Numbered from the stretch's first letter, positions 6,750-15,873 are shown. The stretch is DNA of 64,000 nucleotides from Glycomyces lechevalierae (GCF_027622945.1 NZ_JAPZVQ010000014.1:1-64000), one strand, 5' to 3'. Numbers and translations: made by a program. Notes: generated by a model from the letters alone, not told the origin.

Positions 6750-8762
6750 ATGGCCCAGCCGATGTCGGCGACCGCCCGGCCGGCGGGACCGTCCGAGCTG
6801 CCGCTCACCCCGCTGACCGGGATGCCCAAGCGCATCTTCCGCGAGATCGTCATGCTCGTCATGGCCGGCGTCGCGGTGTTCCTCTTCCAGCTCTCGATCG
6901 ACGAGGCGGTCAACGGGAAGACCACCTCGGTCACCTTCATGCTGCCGCTGCTCATCTTCATCGTGTCGATGTGCGCGTGGGCCGCCGTGAAGTTCCTCGC
7001 CCCGTACGCCGACCCGCTGTTCGTGCCGATCGCGGCGTTCCTGACCGGCATCGGCATCGTCTACATCAGACGCATCGACCTCACGGCGATGACCGACGAC
7101 CCGCTCCCGCCGGACGCGGGCGTCTTCGCCGGGCAGGGCGGGCGCCAGCTCATGTACTACATGGCCGGGGTCGTGCTCCTGACGGTGTTCCTCGCGGTCG
7201 TCCGCAACCACCGCATCCTGCGCGGGTACGCGTACATCCTGCTGTTCGCGGGCATCGCGCTCGCGGCGCTGCCGGGCTTCCTGCCGTACTCGATCTCGGG
7301 TTCGGGCGGCTCCAAGAACTGGATCCGCCTGGGCAGCTTCTCGATCCAGCCGAGCGAGTTCGCGAAGCTGATGCTGCTGATCTTCTTCGCGGTGTACCTG
7401 GTGCGCAAGCGGGACATGCTCTCGGTGGCGGGCAAGAAGGTCCTGGGGCTGCAGCTGCCGCGCATGAAGGACCTCGGCCCGATCGTCATCGTCTGGGCGG
7501 CCAGCCTCGTCATCCTCATCATGGAGCGCGACCTCGGCACCTCGCTGCTGCTGTTCAGCATCTTCCTCTCGATGCTGTACATGGCGACCCGCCGCGCCTC
7601 GTGGATCGTCATCGGCCTGACGATGTTCTTCGGCGGCTGCATCGCGATCTACCCGTTCTTCAGCCACCTCCAGACCCGCGTGGACATCTGGCTGGACCCG
7701 TGGGACCCGGTGAAGGTCTACGAGACGGGCACGTCCTGGCAGCTCGTGCAGGGCCTGGTCGCGATGAACTCGGGCGGGCTCCTCGGGAACGGCCCGGGCT
7801 CGGGCAACCCGAACATGATCCCCGCCTCCGAGTCGGACTTCATCCTCGCCGCGATCGGCGAGGAGGTCGGGCTCCTCGGGCTCACCGCGATCCTGCTGCT
7901 GTACGCGATCCTCGTGCAGCGCGGCTTCAAGACCGGCCTCATGTCCCGCGACCTGTTCGGGACGCTCATGGCCGGGGGCCTGGCGTTCCTGGTGGCGTTC
8001 CAGCTCTTCGTGGTGTTCGGCGGCGTCACCGGGCTCATCCCGATGACCGGCCAGACCACGATGTTCCTCGCCGCGGGCGGCTCCTCGCTGGTCGGCTCGT
8101 GGCTGCTCATCGGGTTGTTCGTGCGCGTCTCCGACGACGCGCGCAAACCCTGGCAGGCCTCGTTCGGGCTGCAGAAGACCGAGGCCCCGCCGGAGTTCCT
8201 GGCCGAGCAGGCCGCCAAGCGCGCCGCCGAGGAGGCCGAGAAGGCCCAGCTCGCCGGCGTCATGGACTCCGGCCCGATCCCGGGCGGCGACCAGCCGACC
8301 GAGCTCATCATCCCCGGGCACCTCCAGGGCGGCGGCCCGACCAAGGGCACCATGGAAGAGGACGTGCTCAGCCCGCCTCCTCCGGTCTCCGGCCCGCCGA
8401 TGTCCGGACCACCCGTGTCCGGCCCGCCCATGTCCGGACCTCCCGTGTCCCCGCCGATGTCGCCCCCGCCGGGCGGGCCGACCGGCCAGCCCGGGAACCC
8501 GACCATGCGCGGCCCCCAGTACCCGCCGATGTCGCCGCCCCCGCCGCCCGGTTCGGCGTACGGCAGCCCGCCTCCCGGCAACCCGACCCGGCCCGCCCCG
8601 CAGACGCCGCCACCGCCGCCGGCCTCCGCCTTCGATCCCGGCCGAGGCGCGCCCGGCGGCGCACCTGACGACCGCCGCCCGCAGCCGCCCGCTTCGGCGT
8701 TCGACCCCTGGCCGCAGCCCCCGAACGGCAACGACGACAAGAGGAAGGAGGGCGGCGAATGA
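6750..8762 (+). CDS. rodA: SEDS peptidoglycan glycosyltransferase RodA/FtsW family
   Basis: This 670-residue polytopic membrane protein polymerises lipid II glycan strands with its partner class B PBP, encoded immediately downstream (4-bp ATGA overlap). Residues 30-475 hold the SEDS core with about 12 membrane segments. They include WIRLGSFSIQPSEFAKL, which matches the family WxRxGxxxxQPSEF signature, a large loop with WLDPWDP carrying the conserved acidic residue, and IGEEVGLLG. Beyond the core is an unusual cytoplasmic tail of about 170 residues (500-670). It is rich in Pro/Gly/Ser/Met and includes five close copies of SGPP(M/V). Typical RodA proteins end near 400-480 residues. The function is certain; the role of the tail is unknown. 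Confidence 0.93.
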   Translation: MAQPMSATARPAGPSELPLTPLTGMPKRIFREIVMLVMAGVAVFLFQLSIDEAVNGKTTSVTFMLPLLIFIVSMCAWAAVKFLAPYADPLFVPIAAFLTGIGIVYIRRIDLTAMTDDPLPPDAGVFAGQGGRQLMYYMAGVVLLTVFLAVVRNHRILRGYAYILLFAGIALAALPGFLPYSISGSGGSKNWIRLGSFSIQPSEFAKLMLLIFFAVYLVRKRDMLSVAGKKVLGLQLPRMKDLGPIVIVWAASLVILIMERDLGTSLLLFSIFLSMLYMATRRASWIVIGLTMFFGGCIAIYPFFSHLQTRVDIWLDPWDPVKVYETGTSWQLVQGLVAMNSGGLLGNGPGSGNPNMIPASESDFILAAIGEEVGLLGLTAILLLYAILVQRGFKTGLMSRDLFGTLMAGGLAFLVAFQLFVVFGGVTGLIPMTGQTTMFLAAGGSSLVGSWLLIGLFVRVSDDARKPWQASFGLQKTEAPPEFLAEQAAKRAAEEAEKAQLAGVMDSGPIPGGDQPTELIIPGHLQGGGPTKGTMEEDVLSPPPPVSGPPMSGPPVSGPPMSGPPVSPPMSPPPGGPTGQPGNPTMRGPQYPPMSPPPPPGSAYGSPPPGNPTRPAPQTPPPPPASAFDPGRGAPGGAPDDRRPQPPASAFDPWPQPPNGNDDKRKEGGE

Positions 8763-10213
8763 ATCCCGCCCTGCGCCGCACGGGCGTCATCGCGCTGATC
8801 CTGCTGTGCGCCCTCATGGTCCAGTCGACCTGGGTGTCGTTCTTCCACCACGACGACTACGACGGCCTGCTCAACGCCCGCACCGTCGTCGCCGAGTACG
8901 AGGTCCCGCGCGGCCAGATCCTCGCCGGGGACACCGTCATCGCCCAGTCGATCCCCACCGACGGCGGCACCTACGGCTACAAGCGCGACTACCCCGAAGG
9001 CGACTACTTCGGCAACGTCACCGGCTACAAGTCGATCAACTACGGCGCGAGCAACCTCGAGGCCAGCGAGAACTCGCTGCTCAACGGCACGAGCTCGCTC
9101 CTGGCCTTCGACGACTTCTGGGCGACCCTCCTCAAGGAGAACAAGCCCGGCGGCAACGTCGTCACCACGATCGACCCGGACCTGCAGAAGGCCGCGTACG
9201 ACGCGATCGCCGACACCGGCGTCAAGGGCGGCGCGGTCGTGATCGACCCGAAGACCGGCCGCATCCTCGCCCAGGCCTCCTACCCGGGCTGGAACCCGAC
9301 CGAGGTCTCCTCCAACAACGGCGACGTCGCGGAGCCCGCCAAGATCGCGCTCGACGAGTCCGGCGACATGCTCGACCTCACCCGCCAGGAGTTCTTCCCG
9401 CCCGGCTCGACGTTCAAGACGCTCGTCTCCGCCGCGTACATCGAGAACGGCGGCAAGGCGAGCGACATGGTCAAGGCCGGGAACGGCTACACCGCCCCGG
9501 ACACGAACCACGAGATCACCAACTCCTCCAACCAGTGCCCCAACGAGGAGTACACGCTCGAGGAGGCCTTCGCGCTCTCCTGCAACACCACGTTCTCGCG
9601 GATGTGCGTCGAGGACCTGAGCGTCGAGCAGATCACCGAGATCACCGAGGCGTTCGGCTTCGGCGAGGAGTACGAGACCCCGCTGCCGACCGTGGGCTCC
9701 CGGACCGGCGACCTCTCCGAGAAGGCCTTCCGCGCGCAGGCGTGCATCGGCCAGCAGGAGGTCCGCGAGACCGTCCTGCAGAACGCGGTCATCGCCGCGA
9801 CCATCGCCAACGGCGGCGAGCGGATGGCCCCGCAGATCGTCTCCGAGCTCACCGACTCCGAGGGCAACACCGTCCAGAAGTTCGCCGAGGACGACCTCGG
9901 CCGGGCGATCGACCTCGACACCGCCCAGGAGCTGCAGATCCTCATGGAGGCCGTGGTCGACCACGGGTCCGGCAGGGACGCGCAGATCGACGGCTACACC
10001 GTCGGCGGCAAGACCGGCACCGCCCAGCACTCCGAGGACGGCGAGAACCCCGACCCCGATCACGGCTGGTTCCACGGCTGGGCCATGGACAAGGACGGCG
10101 AGCCCGCCGTCGCCGTCTGCGTGTTCCTCGACTCATACGGCCAAGGCGCTTCGGCGAAGGCCGCCGACATCTCGGGCGCTCTCATGCAGCAGGTCCTGGA
10201 AGGCGGGGAATGA
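8759..10213 (+). CDS. pbpA: Class B penicillin-binding protein PbpA
   Basis: This is a D,D-transpeptidase of 484 residues. An N-terminal membrane anchor (about 8-27) precedes a PBP dimer-like region and a transpeptidase domain. The domain has all three active-site motifs: S217-T-F-K220 (PPGSTFK), S274-C-N276, and K418-T-G420 (VGGKTGTAQ). It cross-links the strands made by RodA, whose stop overlaps its start. In mycobacteria PbpA acts in elongation and septation and is a target of the kinases encoded next to it. The gene order and length match the family. Confidence 0.95.
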   Translation: MNPALRRTGVIALILLCALMVQSTWVSFFHHDDYDGLLNARTVVAEYEVPRGQILAGDTVIAQSIPTDGGTYGYKRDYPEGDYFGNVTGYKSINYGASNLEASENSLLNGTSSLLAFDDFWATLLKENKPGGNVVTTIDPDLQKAAYDAIADTGVKGGAVVIDPKTGRILAQASYPGWNPTEVSSNNGDVAEPAKIALDESGDMLDLTRQEFFPPGSTFKTLVSAAYIENGGKASDMVKAGNGYTAPDTNHEITNSSNQCPNEEYTLEEAFALSCNTTFSRMCVEDLSVEQITEITEAFGFGEEYETPLPTVGSRTGDLSEKAFRAQACIGQQEVRETVLQNAVIAATIANGGERMAPQIVSELTDSEGNTVQKFAEDDLGRAIDLDTAQELQILMEAVVDHGSGRDAQIDGYTVGGKTGTAQHSEDGENPDPDHGWFHGWAMDKDGEPAVAVCVFLDSYGQGASAKAADISGALMQQVLEGGE

Positions 10214-10435
10214 CCGCGATCGACCGGTAATCATTGCGGCAAAGACACAGTTTCCTCACGATCCCCTGACACAGCAACCGGACGGCACACCCGTGCGTGG
10301 ATCTTCGGAGAGGTCGGAGCCGGGTGTCGCGCGCCAGTGCCGCCGCCCGACGAACCTGGAGCTGGGCGGCCTGCCAGTAGACTGAAGCGCCGATCCCCCG
10401 GAGGCTGACCCCTCCCGACGAAATGAGGAGACGCC

Positions 10436-11779
10436 GTGTTGAGCCCCGAAATGCTCCTCGGGCAACGCTATCGCCTACGCGAGCGCATTGCCGTGGGCGG
10501 CATGGGCGAGGTCTGGCGGGCCGAGGACACCGTGCTCGAACGCACCGTGGCCGTCAAGGCGATGCTCCCCGCGCTCCTGAGCGAGCCCGGTTTCGCCAAG
10601 CGATTCGCCGCCGAGGCGAAGACCGTGGCCGCGCTCACCCACCCCCACATCGTCAACGTCCACGACTTCGGCAACGCCGACCTGCCCAGCGGCGAGACCA
10701 CGGCCTACCTGGTGATGGAGTTCATCGAGGGCAAGTCCCTCGCCGACCTCATCGCCGAGCGCGGCCGCCTCGACGCCCGCGAGCTCATGCCGATCATCGC
10801 CGCCACCGCCGAAGCCCTCCAGCAGGCCCACGAGCGCGGCATCATCCACCGCGACATCAAGCCCGGCAACATCCTGGTGCGCGACAGGGACGGCCAGGCC
10901 GTCCTCACCGACTTCGGCATCGCCCGCTCCGGCGCCTCCGGCGACCTCACCGCCACCGGCTCCGTCATGGGCACGGCCTCCTACATCGCCCCCGAGCAGG
11001 CCGAAGGCACGGGCGTCCTGCCCGCCTCGGACATGTACTCGCTCGGCGTCGTCGCCTTCCACGGCCTCACCGGGCACCGCCCGTTCCAGGCCGAGAACCC
11101 CATCGAGCTCGCGCTCCACCACGTGCGCACCCCGCCCCCGCCGCTCCCGCCGGACATCCCGCCAGGCGTGCGGGCCTTCGTCGAGCGCTCCCTGGTCAAG
11201 GACCCGCACCAGCGGTTCGCCAGCGCCACCGAGATGGCCGCGCTCGCGCGCATCGCCGTCGACGCCAACCCGATGTCGACCTCCGTCATGCCGCCGGTCG
11301 GCCAGCTGCCGCGCCGCGCCGGCGTGGTCAGCATGGGCGGGCCGCCCGCGGGCGTCGCCGACCCGCGCACGGCCGCGCCGCAGATGTCCCCGTACCCCCC
11401 GCACCAGATGGCACCCGGCGGGCAGGTCCCGCCCCCGTCCACGCCTCCGGGCATCGACCTGGGAGCCGCGACGCCGCCCCCGGCGTCCAATCCCGGGAGC
11501 CAGCGCCGCCTGCTGATCGTGCTCGCCGGTGTGGTGGCGCTCGTCCTGGTGGGCGGTATCGTTTGGCTGCTGATCGCGCTCAGCGGCGACCCCGGCGGCG
11601 GTGATCCCAGCGGCGGTGGCGACGACGACACCACCCCGACGACGTCCGAGCAGGGCCAGAGCGACGACGAGGGCTCCGAGGACCCGGCCACCACCGACGA
11701 GAACCCGGGGCAGCAGACCGGCGACGGTCCGGGCGTGGGCGACTGCATCGGCGCCAACCCCAGCTGTGACGACCAATAG
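10436..11779 (+). CDS. pknA: Ser/Thr protein kinase, PknA-like
   Basis: This 447-residue receptor-type kinase starts at a GTG with GAGGAG seven bases upstream. The kinase domain spans about 12-270 with GGMGEV, the ATP-binding K41, HRDIKPGN (D140) and TDFGIARSG (D159). A Pro-rich juxtamembrane region (285-355) leads to a transmembrane helix near 362-382. It ends in a short Asp/Gly/Thr-rich external tail of about 65 residues ending in two cysteines, with no PASTA repeats. Its place between pbpA and the PASTA kinase corresponds to PknA of actinobacteria, an essential regulator of growth and division. Upstream there is a 222-bp gap with no visible gene, so it may have its own promoter. Confidence 0.92.
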   Translation: MLSPEMLLGQRYRLRERIAVGGMGEVWRAEDTVLERTVAVKAMLPALLSEPGFAKRFAAEAKTVAALTHPHIVNVHDFGNADLPSGETTAYLVMEFIEGKSLADLIAERGRLDARELMPIIAATAEALQQAHERGIIHRDIKPGNILVRDRDGQAVLTDFGIARSGASGDLTATGSVMGTASYIAPEQAEGTGVLPASDMYSLGVVAFHGLTGHRPFQAENPIELALHHVRTPPPPLPPDIPPGVRAFVERSLVKDPHQRFASATEMAALARIAVDANPMSTSVMPPVGQLPRRAGVVSMGGPPAGVADPRTAAPQMSPYPPHQMAPGGQVPPPSTPPGIDLGAATPPPASNPGSQRRLLIVLAGVVALVLVGGIVWLLIALSGDPGGGDPSGGGDDDTTPTTSEQGQSDDEGSEDPATTDENPGQQTGDGPGVGDCIGANPSCDDQ

Positions 11780-11849
11780 CGGGCTTTCGGGCCTGTTGTA
11801 GCGATTAGAATCAAGCCGCGATGAACGGAACACGAGGACGTAAAACGCG

Positions 11850-13766
11850 ATGACGACAGAGCCCCGCCTGCTAGGCGGCAGATACGAGATCGGCGAGGTC
11901 GTCGGCTACGGGGGGATGGCTGAAGTCCACCGTGGCCGCGACCTGCGACTCGGCCGCGACGTGGCGGTGAAGCTGCTGCGGGCCGACCTCTCTCGCGACG
12001 AGTCCTTCCTCATCCGGTTCCAGCGCGAGGCCCAGAACTCGGCGTCCCTCAACCACCCGAACATCGTCGCGGTCTTCGACACCGGCGAGGACGCCGGCAT
12101 CCCGTACATGGTGATGGAGTTCGTCAACGGCCGCACCCTCAAGGAGGTCCTCCTCGCCGAGGGCCGTTTCGACGCGGCGACGGCCTGCGAGGTCGTGGCC
12201 GACATGTGCTCGGCCCTGGACTTCAGCCACAAGCACCACATCATCCACCGGGACGTGAAGCCCGGCAACGTGATGCTCTCGGACACCAACCAGGTCAAGG
12301 TCATGGACTTCGGCATCGCCCGGGCCCTGGCCAGCGGCCAGGCGACCATGACCCAGACCAGCGCGGTCATCGGCACCGCGCAGTACCTCTCGCCCGAGCA
12401 GGCGCGCGGCGAGACCGTGGACGCCCGCTCGGACGTGTACGCCGTCGGCTGCGTCCTCTACGAACTCCTCGTGGGGCACCCGCCGTTCACCGGCGACAAC
12501 CCGGTCTCCGTCGCGTACCAGCACGTGCGCGAGGAGGCCCGGCCGCCTTCGGAGCTCAACCCGAACGTGCCGGCCTCGGTCGACGCCGTGATCATGAAGG
12601 CGCTCGCGAAGAACCCCGAGAACCGGTACCACTCGGCCGGGGAGATGCGCGAGGACCTGATCCGCGCCGCGCGCGGGCAGGCCGTCATGGCCCCCGCGGT
12701 GATGAGCGCGGGCGACCGGACGCAGATGCTCGCCGGGCCCGACTCGACCGCGCCGATCACGCCGATCGCGACCTCGTCGAGCAAGCGCCGCCCGTGGCTG
12801 ATCGCCCTGGGGGTGATCCTCGCGCTCGTCGCGGTCACCGCGGCCTCCTGGGGCATCATGAAGATGCTCGAGCAGCCGGAGACGGTGAACGTGCCGAACG
12901 TGGTCGGCGAGGCCAGGGCGGACGCGGAGCAGACGCTCAAGGCCGAGGGTTTCGTGGTCACCTTCAAGGAGCAGGTCGCGGATGACCCGACCAGCACCGA
13001 CATCGACCACGTCATCGACCAGACCCCTGACGGGAACTCCGAGGCCGAGAAGGGGGACACGGTGGAGCTCACCGTCATGGTCGCCCCCGACAAGGTCGCG
13101 GTCGAGGACGTCGTGGGCGACCAGGAGGACGACGCGACGAAGACCCTCGAGGACCAGGGCCTCACGGTCAACATCGTCAAAGAGGACAGCACGAAGCCGT
13201 CCGGCGAGGTCCTGACGCAGGATCCCGAAGCGGGTACCGAGGTCGCCCTCAAGACCGAGATCACCCTGACGGTCTCCTCGGGCGGCCAGGCCACGGTGCC
13301 GAACGTCATCGACACGACCGTCGACCGGGCCACCGAAGTCCTCAAGGGCGAAGGGTTCGAGGTCGAGGTCGTGTACGGCAACGAGGGGACCACGACGGGC
13401 GTCGTCTACGCGCAGAACCCGGGCGAGGGCTCGACCGAGGCGGAGGGCACCACGGTGACGATCACCGCCCAGGGTGTCGTCATCACCTGGGACGCGACCA
13501 CGACACCGGCGGCGTTGCAGACGACGCTGCAAGGGCTGGGGCTCACCGTGACGCTGGACGGCGACCCCGCCGCGACGACCATCGAGTCGGTCACGAACGA
13601 GGACGGGCAGATCACGAGCGGCATGGCCGTCGCGCCCGGTTCGGCGGTGACCATCACCGCCGCCGGTGAAGACGGCGGCGGCGGAGGCGACGACGACGCG
13701 ACTTCGGAGACGCCGACCGAGAGCTGCGGCCCGCTCGACCCGCCGTCCTGCGAGAACGGCGCCTAG
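11850..13766 (+). CDS. pknB: Ser/Thr protein kinase PknB with PASTA repeats
   Basis: This 638-residue transmembrane kinase is thought to sense muropeptides or lipid II. The kinase domain spans about 12-275, with GGMAEV, K41, HRDVKPGN (D135) and MDFGIARA (D153). A transmembrane helix is at about 314-336. The external part holds three clear PASTA domains starting near 344, 413 and 481 (VPNVVGEARADAEQTL, VEDVVGDQEDDATKTL, VPNVIDTTVDRATEVL). A fourth, degenerate one near 549-616 lacks the usual P-x-V start. The tail is Gly/Asp-rich and ends near two cysteines. It is the last gene of the locus and is followed by a strong terminator. Confidence 0.95.
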   Translation: MTTEPRLLGGRYEIGEVVGYGGMAEVHRGRDLRLGRDVAVKLLRADLSRDESFLIRFQREAQNSASLNHPNIVAVFDTGEDAGIPYMVMEFVNGRTLKEVLLAEGRFDAATACEVVADMCSALDFSHKHHIIHRDVKPGNVMLSDTNQVKVMDFGIARALASGQATMTQTSAVIGTAQYLSPEQARGETVDARSDVYAVGCVLYELLVGHPPFTGDNPVSVAYQHVREEARPPSELNPNVPASVDAVIMKALAKNPENRYHSAGEMREDLIRAARGQAVMAPAVMSAGDRTQMLAGPDSTAPITPIATSSSKRRPWLIALGVILALVAVTAASWGIMKMLEQPETVNVPNVVGEARADAEQTLKAEGFVVTFKEQVADDPTSTDIDHVIDQTPDGNSEAEKGDTVELTVMVAPDKVAVEDVVGDQEDDATKTLEDQGLTVNIVKEDSTKPSGEVLTQDPEAGTEVALKTEITLTVSSGGQATVPNVIDTTVDRATEVLKGEGFEVEVVYGNEGTTTGVVYAQNPGEGSTEAEGTTVTITAQGVVITWDATTTPAALQTTLQGLGLTVTLDGDPAATTIESVTNEDGQITSGMAVAPGSAVTITAAGEDGGGGGDDDATSETPTESCGPLDPPSCENGA

Positions 13767-13784
13767 CGCAGGCGAACAGAGTGA

Positions 13785-13816
13785 AAGGCCCCAGCCGGTT
13801 CACCGGCTGGGGCCTT
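13785..13816 (+). terminator. Terminator after pknB
   Basis: Perfect 14-bp arms (AAGGCCCCAGCCGG and its complement) with a 4-nt TTCA loop start 19 bp after the pknB stop. The A-rich and T-rich flanks on both sides mean it can serve the converging minus-strand gene too. Confidence 0.85.
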
Positions 13817-13826
13817 GTCGCGCTTG

Positions 13827-14120
13827 TCATCGGCGGGCGATGGCTCGGGCTCGCTTCTCGACGGTGGGGCGCATCTGGTCGGTGCGCCAGGCGGGGTGCC
13901 AGTCTTCGTCGCCGCCGGGCGGTTCGGTGAAGACGGCGATCAGGCGTGGTCCGGCGGTGGTCTGCTCGTCGGAGGTGAGCCGGTGGAGTGCCGGGTCGGC
14001 GGTGCTGCGGTAGACGGCGAGGCGGATGCGGTCGTTCATGCCGATGTCGTGGAAGAAGGCGGCGAGGAAGCGCCAGTCGGGCGAGTCGGCGGTGGTATCG
14101 CGCTTACGCGGTTCGATCAT
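13827..14120 (-). CDS. Hypothetical protein, third gene of a small operon
   Basis: This 97-residue soluble protein is not recognised. It has no signal peptide or membrane segment. Visible features are WRFLAAFFHDIGMNDRIRLAVY near residues 16-37, a Pro/Gly/Asp turn (PPGGDEDWHPAW) and a basic C-terminus. Its ATG lies inside the end of the upstream gene (17-bp overlap), so it is almost certainly co-translated with the two preceding genes. These three genes interrupt a region that otherwise holds the kinase locus and a regulator, which suggests an accessory module. Confidence 0.6.
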   Translation of the reverse strand: MIEPRKRDTTADSPDWRFLAAFFHDIGMNDRIRLAVYRSTADPALHRLTSDEQTTAGPRLIAVFTEPPGGDEDWHPAWRTDQMRPTVEKRARAIARR

Positions 14121-14448
14121 CAGTGGCTCCCAACGGTTCCGGTCCTGCGGCCATGGAGGCGGGGTTGCCGATGATGCGCTCGGTGTAGCGGTTGAGGAAG
14201 AAGGCGGTGAGGCGGCGGCGGTCGGTGTCGGACCATTCGCGGGCGCGGTCGTTGTTGATGGTGAGCCGACCGGTTCCCGAGCCGATGGATTCGATGCGGC
14301 CGATGTTCGCGGGCGTGTCGGGGTAGAGCTGGCGGAGCAGGATCTGGCCGGGGTCGGCGGCGTGGAGGTAGCCGGTGATGACGCGGAGGCCGAAGACTTC
14401 GGTGCCGATCTTGGTGATCGGGCTGTCGGCGGTGTCGGATGCGGTCAT
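14104..14448 (-). CDS. Hypothetical protein, second gene of a small operon
   Basis: This 114-residue soluble protein is of unknown function. It has an N-terminal half with FGLRVITGYLHAADPGQILLRQLYP and a charged helix-rich C-terminal half (NNDRAREWSDTDRRRLTAFFLNRYTERIIG). No motifs of a known enzyme family are seen. The start ATG overlaps the stop of the upstream gene (ATGA), and its own end overlaps the next gene by 17 bp. Confidence 0.6.
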   Translation of the reverse strand: MTASDTADSPITKIGTEVFGLRVITGYLHAADPGQILLRQLYPDTPANIGRIESIGSGTGRLTINNDRAREWSDTDRRRLTAFFLNRYTERIIGNPASMAAGPEPLGATDDRTA

Positions 14449-14810
14449 CGCAGGGCCCCCGCGAGCTCCGGGATGCCAAGGGCCGCAAGCGGGTTGGTGG
14501 AGGGCACGCGGCGCGGGTGCGGCCTGGGCCTACGGCGGTGCCGGGCCGGGGCGGTGCGGCGGAGCCGGAGGTCGTCGGTGGTGAGGCGGCCGGAGTCGAG
14601 CGCAGCGGCGATCCGGGTACGGGTAGCCGTGTAGAGGAAGAGTCGAGCGGCGGACTCGCGGGCGGTGCAGCTGTGTCGGTTCCCGGTTTCGCCGCACCCT
14701 TCGCAGCGGAGGCGGCCGAGCCCGAGCCGGGTGCGGTAGCGCTGGTGCAGTTGGAGGTCGATCTTGGCCCGGGCGGGGGCAGGGTCGACGGGTACGCTGA
14801 TAAGACCCAC
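14445..14810 (-). CDS. Hypothetical protein with CxxC-type zinc motif, first gene of a small operon
   Basis: The frame is open from 14858, but I prefer the GTG at 14810. GAGG sits six bases before it, and the only upstream candidate is a poor TTG. This gives 121 residues beginning VGLISVPVD. A short CEGCG...RHSC cluster near residues 36-49 could bind zinc. The rest is Arg/Pro-rich, with a hydrophobic ending. It may encode a DNA- or RNA-associated protein, but there is no family match. It is divergent from the DUF5753 regulator, with a 12-bp inverted repeat in the shared spacer. Confidence 0.5.
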   Translation of the reverse strand: MGLISVPVDPAPARAKIDLQLHQRYRTRLGLGRLRCEGCGETGNRHSCTARESAARLFLYTATRTRIAAALDSGRLTTDDLRLRRTAPARHRRRPRPHPRRVPSTNPLAALGIPELAGALR

Positions 14811-14836
14811 GAGAAGCCTCGCTTTCTCTGGAGTGC

Positions 14837-14876
14837 GCGGCCCACCGACTCTCGCCAAAGAATCTCGGTGGGCCGC
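14837..14876. repeat. 12-bp perfect inverted repeat in divergent spacer
   Basis: Arms 14837-14848 (GCGGCCCACCGA) and 14865-14876 are separated by 16 nt. It lies 27 bp upstream of the minus-strand operon start and about 117 bp upstream of the regulator gene. It could be a leader hairpin or attenuator for the minus-strand operon, or a binding site. Confidence 0.45.
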
Positions 14877-14957
14877 TGTCTATGTGCGGTAAGAGCGACC
14901 CTACGACACGGTCGATTCTCATGCAAGTTGCACGCCACCCTTTTGGGTGACAAGAAT

Positions 14958-14986
14958 TTGCTGACGGGCGCTCGCGATGGAATACT
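14958..14986 (+). promoter_or_regulatory. Probable promoter giving a leaderless regulator mRNA
   Basis: TTGCTG (14958-14963), a 17-bp spacer and AATACT (14981-14986) lie just before the ATG at 14993. Transcription from this promoter would begin at or next to the start codon. No Shine-Dalgarno sequence is present, which fits a leaderless message. Confidence 0.5.
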
Positions 14987-14992
14987 CGTCGC

Positions 14993-15841
14993 ATGACTGA
15001 GCTGCGAAGCCCCACGGTCAAACGACGCCGCATCGCCAAGGAGTTGGCGCGACTTCGAGAACAGGCCGGATACAACCGCTCTGCGGCGGCGAAGGCGCTT
15101 GACATGAGCCCGGGCAATCTGGGGCGCATCGAGAACCGCGAGATCACTGCAAGACCAGTGGTGGTCCGAGCGATGCTCGCCCTGTACGGCGTGACCGGCG
15201 AAGACGCCGAGGTTCTGGTCGAACTCGCCCGCGGCGCGCAAGAGCGGGGTTGGTGGCAGAACTACGGAGATGTCCTGCCGGACTGGTTCAGTTTCTATGT
15301 CGGTCTCGAAGAGGAAGCCGCTTCGATAGCGACCTACGAATCAGAGATCATGCCCGGCCTGTTCCAGACCGCTGACTACGCCCGCGAGATCTTTCGCTTG
15401 ACCACGGAAGACAGCGACATCGAAGCGAAGATCGACGCGAGACTGCGCCGCCAGCTGATCCTGACTCGAGACAAGCCGGTGGAGGTCGCCGCTGTGCTCA
15501 ATGAAGCGGTCCTGCTCCGGCCGGTGGGTCGCAACTCTCAGTTCCGGAGACAGCTGGAACACCTCGCGGACCTTACTGAGCTCCCCAATGTCACGGTCCA
15601 GGTCCTGCCGTTCTCGGCGGGAGGCCACCATGCGATGACCGGCCCGTTCATGCTCATCAAGTTTCCAGATGCACTCGATGAGCCGATCGTCTACCTCGAC
15701 AACTTCACCCGAGGTCAAGTCCTCGAAGAGCCAGAACACTTCACCGCTTATCAGGATGCTCATGCCAGGCTGCGAAAACAGGCACTCACACCCAAGGCGT
15801 CCCTCGATCGCATTCGCACCATCATCAGTAACATCAGCTGA
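14993..15841 (+). CDS. Helix-turn-helix regulator with DUF5753 domain
   Basis: This is a cytoplasmic regulator of 282 residues. An XRE-type HTH lies at about 15-70 (LARLREQAGYNRSAAAKALDM, GNLGRIENREI). It is followed by a DUF5753 domain at about 95-275 with the family landmarks ESEIMPGLFQTADYAR, LRRQLILTR, LPFSAGGHHAMTGPFMLIKFP and VYLDNFTRGQVLEEPE. Such proteins are encoded next to DUF397 genes in morphologically complex actinomycetes; BldB- and AbaA-like systems are known examples. The DUF397 partner follows 32 bp downstream. The promoter appears leaderless. Confidence 0.88.
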   Translation: MTELRSPTVKRRRIAKELARLREQAGYNRSAAAKALDMSPGNLGRIENREITARPVVVRAMLALYGVTGEDAEVLVELARGAQERGWWQNYGDVLPDWFSFYVGLEEEAASIATYESEIMPGLFQTADYAREIFRLTTEDSDIEAKIDARLRRQLILTRDKPVEVAAVLNEAVLLRPVGRNSQFRRQLEHLADLTELPNVTVQVLPFSAGGHHAMTGPFMLIKFPDALDEPIVYLDNFTRGQVLEEPEHFTAYQDAHARLRKQALTPKASLDRIRTIISNIS

Positions 15842-15873
15842 GAATCAACCGAGCCTGACTTGAGGGTGCTGAC

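Noticed and set aside
5319-8321. 1000-codon minus-strand open frame opposite pstP and rodA
   Set aside because: No domain or signal is recognisable, and the residues are those expected from the antisense of GC-rich codons; pstP and rodA are unambiguous on the other strand.
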